A stretch of DNA of 39,410 bases from assembly GCA_031277165.1 (NCBI GenBank), contig JAISLT010000088.1, positions 1 to 39,410 of the forward strand, read 5' to 3'. Position 1 is the stretch's first letter. Every line of letters begins with the position of its first letter. Source of the stretch: Spirochaetaceae bacterium. Its GTDB lineage: Bacteria; Spirochaetota; Spirochaetia; Treponematales; Breznakiellaceae. Made by a program: the position numbers and the translations under genes. Under the pieces are notes generated by a model. The model was not told the origin of the DNA, searched no databases, and saw nothing but the letters and a program-made list of their open reading frames with translations. Positions 1 through 8,300 of this stretch are shown piece after piece.

Positions 1-128
1 TGCTCATGGCCGCGGGTGTGTACGGGTACGCCATACTGGTCAACGCCGGGGGCTCCCTTGTCATGGGCATATTTACGGTCTGGTTTCAAAAATGGTATCC
101 GGCGTATTACGCGGGAAAAGAACAATAG
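1..128 (+). CDS. C-terminal end of a membrane protein (cut by window edge)
   Basis: The frame is open from the left edge to a TAG at 126-128 and gives about 41 residues. They are mostly hydrophobic and glycine/alanine-rich (LMAAGVYGYAILVN, then SLVMGIFTVW), ending in a polar aromatic tail (FQKWYPAYYAGKEQ). This looks like the last membrane helix and cytoplasmic tail of an integral membrane protein. The family cannot be named from so little; a small transporter component is only a guess. The next gene starts 10 bases downstream with a ribosome-binding site overlapping this stop, so the two may be co-transcribed. Confidence 0.5.
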   Translation, partial: LMAAGVYGYAILVNAGGSLVMGIFTVWFQKWYPAYYAGKEQ

Positions 129-138
129 GGGGATAAAA

Positions 139-582
139 ATGAAAGACGCATTGAAAATACGGAAAAAGTTCGTCCTTTTATGGGCGCTGCTTCTTTGGGG
201 TGTTTCAAACGTATGCGCTGACATTCCATCGGTCATTGAAATACAGGAAGTACGTGTACAAGGGGGAACGCTGTATGTGGCGGTCTATGCCGACGAAGCA
301 TCGTATACAAACAATGAACCCCACAGCACATTCCGGCTTGATCCCGCAAGACCGGTGTTGTTCATCAATCTTAACCTTCCCGCCGGGGATTATGTAGTCA
401 CCGCCTTTCAGGACACCAACGGCAACGGACAGCTTGACACCGGAATTTTCGGCGCCCCGAAAGAACCGGCGGCCAAATCAAACTGGAACGGCATAGGCAG
501 CCCCGGCCCGTGGAGAAAATTAAAAACCGCCGTCAATGATAGTTCCCGCAGAATTACCCTTTGTTTGTACAAACTGCTGTAG
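139..582 (+). CDS. DUF2141-family secreted protein
   Basis: A 147-residue protein. An ATG at 139 is preferred over the upstream ATG at 16 because it follows a purine-rich AGGGGGA site and begins a clear signal peptide (KIRKKF, hydrophobic stretch, VCA cleavage site). The mature part has the DUF2141 hallmarks: a GDYVV strand, DTNGNGQLDTG, GAPKEPAAKSN and GIGSPGPW. The DxNxNGxxD segment resembles a calcium-binding loop. The family is periplasmic or extracytoplasmic and has no established biochemical role. It is often next to outer-membrane protein genes, and the debris just downstream looks like such a partner, now broken. Confidence 0.72.
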   Translation: MKDALKIRKKFVLLWALLLWGVSNVCADIPSVIEIQEVRVQGGTLYVAVYADEASYTNNEPHSTFRLDPARPVLFINLNLPAGDYVVTAFQDTNGNGQLDTGIFGAPKEPAAKSNWNGIGSPGPWRKLKTAVNDSSRRITLCLYKLL

Positions 583-935
583 GAGGAAGAAACCAAACGA
601 ACCCTGCTGCTTTCTGTTTTTGTTCTGCTGCCGGTCATAGCCTATGGGGTGAGGCCCTCACCTTAACATGAGAAAAGGACACCGCTTTTTTACGGACCGG
701 CATTTTCCTTGAGCAGGTATTGTTCTGTTTTTTTAACATGGGAATCGGAACGGTCGGGTACGTGAACCTTGCCGGAAACGCCGCTCATCCCTTTGGCCTG
801 TATTCCCATTTGGACTTTGAATATTCCTTCACAAAACATTTTCTCACCGCCGCCTTGTACCAAAGCGAATGGATATTTGATGCTCCAATTCTCTCAAACA
901 ATGCCTTTATGGTAAGCGTAAGCGTGCGGCTTTAA
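583..935 (+). pseudogene. Degraded outer-membrane beta-barrel gene
   Basis: An AGGAGG box directly follows the DUF2141 stop. A frame beginning AAA CGA near 595 then encodes a good signal peptide (KRTLLLSVFVLLPVIAYG) but has ACC where ATG would be expected, and it ends at a TAA by about 666. A second frame (720-935, 71 residues) encodes what looks like the last strands of a porin-like barrel, alternating aromatic and polar residues (GLYSHLDFEYSF, TAALYQSEW) and ending VSVSVRL. The two pieces look like the start and end of one gene with the middle deleted. The family is uncertain. A short genuine gene at 720-935 is possible but lacks a signal peptide. Confidence 0.5.
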
Positions 936-952
936 TTTCTGACCGGTGTTGA

Positions 953-1108
953 AGGATTGAAATCAGGGGCCTGGGCTTTTACATTATTGACACCTGGATG
1001 CGGGCCGATTACCCCCAGATGTATTTGGGCATATTCTGCCTGGCCGCCATAGGCTTTCTTCTTTTCGCCGCCCTGGATGCGGCCCAGGCCAAATTCTGCA
1101 AGGGCTGA
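953..1108 (+). pseudogene. 3' remnant of an ABC transporter permease (NitT/TauT type)
   Basis: An open frame without a start codon runs from 953 to a TGA at 1106-1108. It encodes about 51 residues including GLGFYIIDTWMRADYPQMY followed by a hydrophobic helix and a short basic tail. The pattern GLGxxIxDxWxRxDYPxMY with a final membrane helix is typical of the C-terminus of SsuC/TauC/ThiX-like permeases of nitrate, sulfonate or pyrimidine-precursor importers. No upstream permease sequence, solute-binding protein or ATPase is visible, so this is a truncated relic. It supports a past deletion between 583 and 960. Confidence 0.55.
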
Positions 1109-1244
1109 AGCGGCAGTCCAATATTACGCCGCGGCGAATTTCCAGCTTTTTGCCGTCTGCTGTTCCATGTTCAGCGCACAGCCCCGGGGACGCACTCCAC
1201 AGGGCCCCCCACGACAGAGCCGTCCCCTTAGGCAGGGGCCGCCG
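1109..1244. other. Intergenic, GC-rich hairpins between converging genes
   Basis: No gene is supported here. GGGGAC at 1186-1191 can pair with GTCCCC at 1222-1227, and CCCCT at 1224-1228 with AGGGG at 1234-1238; the two stems compete. The region lies between the convergent permease relic and the lipoprotein gene, so it may terminate transcription, but there is no U-tract on either strand. Confidence 0.3.
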
Positions 1245-2393
1245 CTAATGAGTATTTCTCATAATTGCCGTAACCGCCGTATTGTTATGCCTGGTCCCAT
1301 GATACACATCCTTGATAATAACCTGAACCTTATCCGCAGGGACAGGAAAATGTATCTCGGACAGTTCTACCGCATCGTTAAAGAAGATCTCAAAATCAAA
1401 TTTGTCCGAGAGTATCCTGGCAACCTTAATTCTGTTATATTCTTTAAATAAACTTCTTCTCTGCGGCAGGGGATCCACATACCCGTTCAGCACCAACAGG
1501 GCTTCTTCAGGCTTTGCAAAGGTCACGATAAAGCTTTCGCCAATTCCCTCACCGGGGACTATCCAGGGGGGATTGTTCAGGGTAGAATACCATTCAATTA
1601 CATCTGCGTAGTATGTTTCAAAGAACCGCATGTACAGTCTTTCCGCCCCATACACAAGGGTTTTTCCATCCTCCCCTGCCTCAGAGAGGGCCGATGAACC
1701 TGCGACCGATTTAAACGCCCATCTGTCAAACCCATCCGACACATCAATACAATCGGAGACAAAATCCACCGCCTCTTGAAAGGGCGTCCACTTTTCGTTA
1801 AACTCTAAAGTCTTAATAAGATCTTGTACACCGGCGTCCCTATCGTTTATACACCGGATCACGCCGTACCAATACGCCCACCGGCCCTGATCGTTTTTTT
1901 TCCAGCCATCCAAAGGAAAAAAGAAGATTTTAACACCCCCTCTTATGACGATCGTTTCTTCCGGATCATCCTCCAGGCGGATCCGGTAAAATCCATCGGG
2001 ATCTGTCTTTAGATCACCGGTGGAAAATGAAAACCGTTTCTGCCCGGTCCCCCACCCGAGCTCCGGCAGGTAATACTCGACGGTATATTTATGGCCATCT
2101 TTAACCACACGGTGGTACATGCTCAGGGGAAAACAGTATTCTCCTTCTTCATTTATTATTGATACGGGTACGGGCGTGGGTACAAAAACCTCTTTGGCTT
2201 CCCCGGCGACGTTGATTGTACCCGTCGCCGGCTCTGCCGCACTGTTCAGGACTGTTCTGCCGGACCCTTCAAATTCACCCTGTACTGTACCGGGTCTGGC
2301 GCTTGATTCCTGATTTTCGTCTTTATTTCTGCAGGCGCCTACAGAAAAAAACACCGCCAAAAAAACCGGTACAAAGAAAATCTTTCGTTTCAT
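1245..2393 (-). CDS. Lipoprotein with NADase-type glycan-binding (discoidin-like) domain
   Basis: A 382-residue lipoprotein: a basic start (MKRK), hydrophobic core and lipobox SVGAC with Cys21. After a low-complexity linker, residues about 60-200 form a beta-rich region of unknown family. Residues about 265-345 match the C-terminal NADase-type glycan-binding domain common in spirochaete lipoproteins (NNPPWIVPGEGIGESF, VLNGYVD, KEYNRIKVARIL). That domain is discoidin-like and is thought to bind glycans or proteins; no NADase catalytic domain is seen. Its ATG overlaps the stop of the giant gene (ATGA), with an AGGAG box inside that gene, so the two are translationally coupled. The mature protein should sit at the periplasmic or outer face of the envelope. 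Confidence 0.75.
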   Translation of the reverse strand: MKRKIFFVPVFLAVFFSVGACRNKDENQESSARPGTVQGEFEGSGRTVLNSAAEPATGTINVAGEAKEVFVPTPVPVSIINEEGEYCFPLSMYHRVVKDGHKYTVEYYLPELGWGTGQKRFSFSTGDLKTDPDGFYRIRLEDDPEETIVIRGGVKIFFFPLDGWKKNDQGRWAYWYGVIRCINDRDAGVQDLIKTLEFNEKWTPFQEAVDFVSDCIDVSDGFDRWAFKSVAGSSALSEAGEDGKTLVYGAERLYMRFFETYYADVIEWYSTLNNPPWIVPGEGIGESFIVTFAKPEEALLVLNGYVDPLPQRRSLFKEYNRIKVARILSDKFDFEIFFNDAVELSEIHFPVPADKVQVIIKDVYHGTRHNNTAVTAIMRNTH

Positions 2394-5300
2394 TCTTCAC
2401 TCCTGGGAGAAGGGGTATATTCATACAACCTGGTCTTAATCTGATATCCGCTTTGCAGGCCCTGATTTTTCAGCCATTGCAGTAAACGCAGCTGATTGGG
2501 GATCGTGGTAACAAAACACCCGTCCGAAAGGACATTGATTGTTCCTTCGGTTTTATTATCGTGTCCCAGCCATCTGGCGGACCATGCACTTAAGGATGGA
2601 TCCCGGCCGCGGTTATTAATTTTGATCCCCGAGAGGGTAAGTGCATTATTAATAACCAAGACGCTGTTTTTGAAGGATGCCGAGGTGCCAAGGTACTCCA
2701 TATTAAATGTTCCCGGCGCGATGGTATTCCCCTGGATAGTTCCATAAACCGGATGCTTCCACGGCGAATTGGTTCCTCCCTTTACGGTATTATCAACCGT
2801 TTGATAACGATCAATTATTATTTGATCAAGCATGGTCCCGGCCAAAGTCGTCTTTCGATAGTCAATAAAATCAAGCCCCTGGTTGGGATCCCGGCTGCCG
2901 GCGTCCATTTCTGACAAATATGAATTTGTATTACGCATAACGTAGGCGTTTAACTGTGAATAATCAAAATACCCATTGCCGTTAAGTTCCGCAAAAATAT
3001 TTCCCAGCAGCTTACGATCCGTCAGGGTTAACGATACATTTTCAAGATCCTTCCATTTCCCGGCTATTTGAAACGCCTTCGATTCGTCAAGCAGCCTTTT
3101 CCCGATTAGGGTTTGAATTTTGGCATCGTCAATACTTTCATTAAAATATCCACTACGTTGAATAGCGGCGGCAGTAGTTTCTCCAAAAACGGTCCGCAGA
3201 ATATATGTGTTGTAAACATCGGGGTTTTCCAGGTTCGACCCCAGTATTTTAGAAGCCCGGTCCAAACCGATGATCTTCCCCAGGGATTCCTCCAGGGTCA
3301 TTTCGTTTTCGGCTTTTTGTCCCGCGGGAGTCATGGTGCTAATGACAGCCTTTTTTTGTTCCTCGGGGGTCATTCTTTCCAACTCTTTCTTTGAGGCATT
3401 ATAGTAATCAATGCTTAGGCGTTTTATGGGATTTCCCTGCGCATCAAAATCCATGACAATCTCGTGGGAACCATCAAAATACATTTTTATTTTCCAATAA
3501 TCGGCACTGGAATCATAACTATCAAAGATCCCCACAAGTTTTGTTAAGGCATCTAATTTTTCCTGGTTACCAGTATCCGCTGAAACCAGGGTATAATAAT
3601 TTTCCACAAAATCCAAGGCCTCCCCGGCCATTTCTTTCCCAATTACCCCGCCGCCATAGCTTTGCATTAAGCCCAGGGCCGTACCAATATGCCCCATCAC
3701 CGCCATGTCGCCCTCCATCTGCTGTCTTTCGGCGCCGTCATATATGCCGTTTCTATATGCCTCGTGGCTGAACACCACATTAAGGCCAAAGCGGCTGTCA
3801 TCGTTAAGGGCATTTTCCCCCAGAAGGATTGTTTTAACGCCGGTAATGGGGTTATAAACGCTTTCGGTAAAGGATTCGTTTCTGTCTTCCATGATGCGGG
3901 TTGTTCCTGCCAGGATCGAATTATAAGCATCCTTGGTTGCGGCGCTGCCGGAATAAAGGGTTCTAAGCTGGCTTGCATACTTTTTTGCATCTTCGGAATC
4001 AGAATTCCAAATATCAAAGTTGACCTTCCATGCTTCCAGGCCCCGTATGGCGCCGGCCATTGTTCCTAAGCTTATATCCACGCCCCCCAAACCAAATCCG
4101 GCATTAAATCCGTCCTCTCCAAAACGCAACTCCACCAAGCCGGTTCCCGCGGCGCTTTTGTGTATAAGGCCCAGGTCAAATGCGTTAAGGGTAAAATCAC
4201 CCCCCAGGGCATAGTTCAGTCCTTGACCGGCAAGCCCGCCGGTTAGGGAAGATAGTTTTGTCCCGTCGGCATAATACCGGTCAAAAAAGCCCTCCAGTCC
4301 CAGGTTCATCGCAGAGGATGTAAATGTACTAAGCCCCGCCACGGCCGATCCGGCAAGACCCCCTTTAATGCCCGCGGTAAAAACATCCTGGGACCATCCA
4401 AATTTACCGTTGTTGTACGTTACGGCGCTTAGGGCGCTGGTTACCGTGCTGGTACCAATGGCCTGGATCCCGCTCATGGCGGTCTTAACAGCCACGGTAC
4501 CGAATCCGCTGGTGCTTTGGACGGCCTTTGCGGTAATCCCCGCAAACCCGGAGCTTGTGGCGGAACCGACACCGCTAAAGGCCGCTCCTGCTATGGTTGT
4601 GGCCGTAGTTATTATGGCCTTTTGTCCGAAGGCAAACCCTGCCTCGTCCCAACTCTTATACCCCTGGGCCGCATCCAGGGCGTAAAACAACGTTTCGTCC
4701 AGCATATTGACCCCCACCGCCAAGGCCAGCGTAGCCCCCGCGGTAAAGGGCGAAACCGCCACCAAAACCGCAGAGGCGATGGAATTGGCTATATCGGCCA
4801 CAACCCGTATATTGGGGGCGCCGAACCAGGAACCCCGGGAATCCCAGAGGGGCTTATCCCAAAGGGGGGCATTCATTGCCGCAATCCCCTCCCCCTGCTT
4901 GATCTCCCACTTATAAAATTCGCTCATCAACCGGCCTAATTCGCCGCTCCCCGGATTTGTAATAGTTCCGTTTACCATCACAGGATTTTTTCCAATCCAA
5001 ATATTAAAATCCCCTTCGGTATCCTCGCCGCCAAACACAGCCTTGCTTTTTTCATGGACCTCATCCTGGGCCAGGGCAATTAAAGCCTGGACCCCTAAAT
5101 AATCCAGTCCCTCCAGATTATTGTCGCTTAGATCGACGGCAAAGTCCCAGTAATCCAGCACAAACCATCTGTAAGCTTCCAGGTTAACCCGGTCGGTGAC
5201 AGCACTGGTAAATACCGTCGAATTGACAATAATGTCCTTGTTGTACATATTCCCCCAGCGGGTCCAGCCGCCGTTCATGGTATACAGTTCGTCCATACTG

Positions 5301-8300
5301 CCGTTAAAATCCGAGTTGTTTTTAGCAATGGTTTCGTCCAAAAGCCTTTTTGCGTCATTCGCCGATTCCCTGGCCTGAAAGGCCAGTAAAACCATTTTAC
5401 CCGAAGCAAGTTCCCGGGTACTTTCCCAGGCAATGGCCTTGGCCGTTTCATGAACCCTGCCGGAATCCCATACGCCGATCCCCGAAACCCCCGTTTGGGT
5501 CCGGGTAAGGACCGTGGCGGCGCTGCCGGCCACGGAAGTCAGGGCCCCGGAAAGGCTGGCAACGCCGGCTGAGTTAAGGGCCCTTTGCAAAATCGCCGCG
5601 GCCTCCTCCTGCGCACCAAAACCAGGAATGGCCGAAGGTATAAAACCGTCAAGCTTGCGGCCATAGGATTCAGCATCGGAACCAATAAGGGCAAGCAGGG
5701 AATCGTTTAACGCTTCGTCCGCGGCCTGCACCGCATGGTTTATCCAGTTTTCTTTATCCGTACGACTTTCCAGATAAGCGGCATTCCAGGCCGTATCAAT
5801 ACCGGTATACCGGTCTTTAAAATCCTGCTGCCACCGGGCAAAGGCGCTTTGCATTTCCTCAAAGCCCTCCTTCCAATCCTTTCGGCCCCGTTCAAGGATA
5901 AGCCCCGCCGCTTCCCTCCAGGCGGCCAGCTTATTGTTCAGATCCTTCTGTTGTTCCTGCCAGTCTGTTTCCCGAACGGCCAATTCCGCATTAAACCGCT
6001 CCCTGTAGGCCCGCCCAACTAAATCCGTATATTGAAGCGCCAATTCCCTGTACTGCCGGGTATACACAGCCCTGTCTGCATTTATAGTTTTTAAATCCGA
6101 AAGCATGGCGGTCCCCAGGTTTTTTAAATGATTCGTTAGGGCCGGAGCCGCAGGACCATAAGCCAATTGGGCGGTATCGTTTAATTCGTCCATGGAGGCG
6201 TCTCCGTTAATAAATGCATCCAGTGTTTTCCTATAGGCGGCCTGATTTTCCCTGCGCAGTTCTTCATCTTCCAGGTAGGCGTTTTCAAACCGTAATTCCA
6301 GGGCATCCTTTATTCCCCGGCCCCAGGCATAAAGACCATCCAGGGCGGAACCAACGCTGAAATACGGGGTTTCATCCCCCAGGGTCCGCCGGTAAGCATG
6401 CATTTCCTCCCAATGTTTTTCCAGGGTTTTTATTTCGGCCTCTTCAATGTTTTCAAAAAGCACCAAAGCGGCTTCAATATCATCCCAGGCAATCCCCTCT
6501 TCCCTTTGTTTTGAAAAGACCGCAAGTTTATCGCAGGATTTCTCGTAATCGTTTTTTTCTGCGAACAGCTTTGACACCCCGGATGAAAAAACCGCCCGGT
6601 TATAATTGACGTTATCGTAAAAGGCATTTCTTCTGTTTTTTGTCATGCGTAAAATCTGATCCAGGACACTGTGATCAAACGTATAGGGCCAGCGATAAAC
6701 AGTTATCCGTACGAACAATAGTTTTTTTGAGGTTTTATAATAGTCCGCCTGATTAAAAAGCCATTCCATTTCCTTATATTCCGAAACCCTGGTCAGGCCC
6801 CCCGCTCCATCTCCTCCGGCGCCGGTTAAAAGCAAGATTGCAAGAAATTCCAAATCTTCCTTCTGCTGAGCGTTCAATCCGTTCCACGCGCTTTGCTGCG
6901 CCCAGGGGAGGCTGTTTGACCGGTATTTTCCCAGCAGCTTGTTGAGCCTGTCGCCGTCCAGTTTAATATCCCCATCGGATCCCATGTCGGTAAGTTCATA
7001 GGACGATCCAATACTTGAAACAGAGGGATTGCTTTCGATTATCCGCCTTATAAGATAATCAAGGGCCAGTCCCCAGGTTTGATAGATATACATATTACTT
7101 AAATTATAACCCGCCATCCTGGCGCTCCAGGCTGTCAGGGCCTCTTCATAAGCGGACATCTGACTTGTCCCGTCACCGATAAAGGATTTGTTATCAAAAT
7201 AGTCCGAAAGATCTTCCGCCCCGGAGTCATCCACCGGGGACAGTACAAAGGAGGATCCGTCTAAGGAAATGCCTAAACCGCCGGATTCCGTAATACGGAC
7301 AAAATTCAGCCAGGAACTGTCCGCCATGGCGGGGGCCGCGTAAGATTCATAAGAGTCCCGTAACAGGGGATTTGCAAAACCGGAAGCCAGGGCGGAAACC
7401 GAAAGGTACAGTTCCCTGTTTTTTATCTGCTCCTGTTCTAATTCGGCGGCAAATTCTGTTTTGGCCTTAAGCGTTAGGAACATCCGGGCAAAACTATCCT
7501 TGTACTCTTTGTACAGGGCCGTATATTCCCCATCCCCGTAGGGCCTTTCTTTGTCCGCAGCATAGAGATCCCGCAGAGCCCCCAGGGCAGCCTGGGCCCG
7601 GTCGTTTCTTTCTTTGGCATAGGCCAACTCTTCCGCCGGCTCTTTATAGTACAGTACATCCTCCGCCAATTCCCCGGTCCGGCTTAAATAGGCGGTACCG
7701 GCCCAGCGTTGGATTGCATCCTGTGTTTCATATTCCATGCGTCTTTTTTCCAGGACGGAAAAACAATCCTTGGCTTCGCCGTAAAGGTTCTCGTACCGGC
7801 TGCCTTCTGCCTCATAGAGGGCGGCTTGCCGGCTGTACTGTTCCAGAGCTTTTTGATGCAGGATCCGGGCTTGATCCAATTCCGCGGAAATAACCTGCAA
7901 GTGCTCCAACGCTTCCTGTCCCGACGGAGGCAAGGCGCCGTATTCAAATCCCAGCCGGGCTATTTCCTGCTTAAGGGACGATTCAAAGGCCTCGCTGTTC
8001 TGCAGTTTATCCAGTTCTTCTTTAAAGATTTCAAGGGCTATGGAATATTCAAAATCGCCGGAGGAATATTCCCAGACCGCACCGGGATTTTTCAGATAAA
8101 AATCCGCGGCGGCAATAAATTCCCGCTGCCGGCCGGACAAACCGCTTTCCAAGAACAGTTCCAGGGCTTCGGAGAATTTTCGTTCCGCCGTCTCCGCCGC
8201 ATCCCGGGCGTCGGCCAACAGGGCTTCTTTCCGGGAGAGGGCGCCCTTCACCGGGCCCGCCGCCGCTTCTTCGGGCCGGCCGGTTTCTCCTGGAAGAACA

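Noticed and set aside
1077-1451. 124-codon plus-strand frame over the ABC permease relic
   Set aside because: It is in a different frame from the permease-like sequence and overlaps the lipoprotein gene on the other strand; no supporting features.
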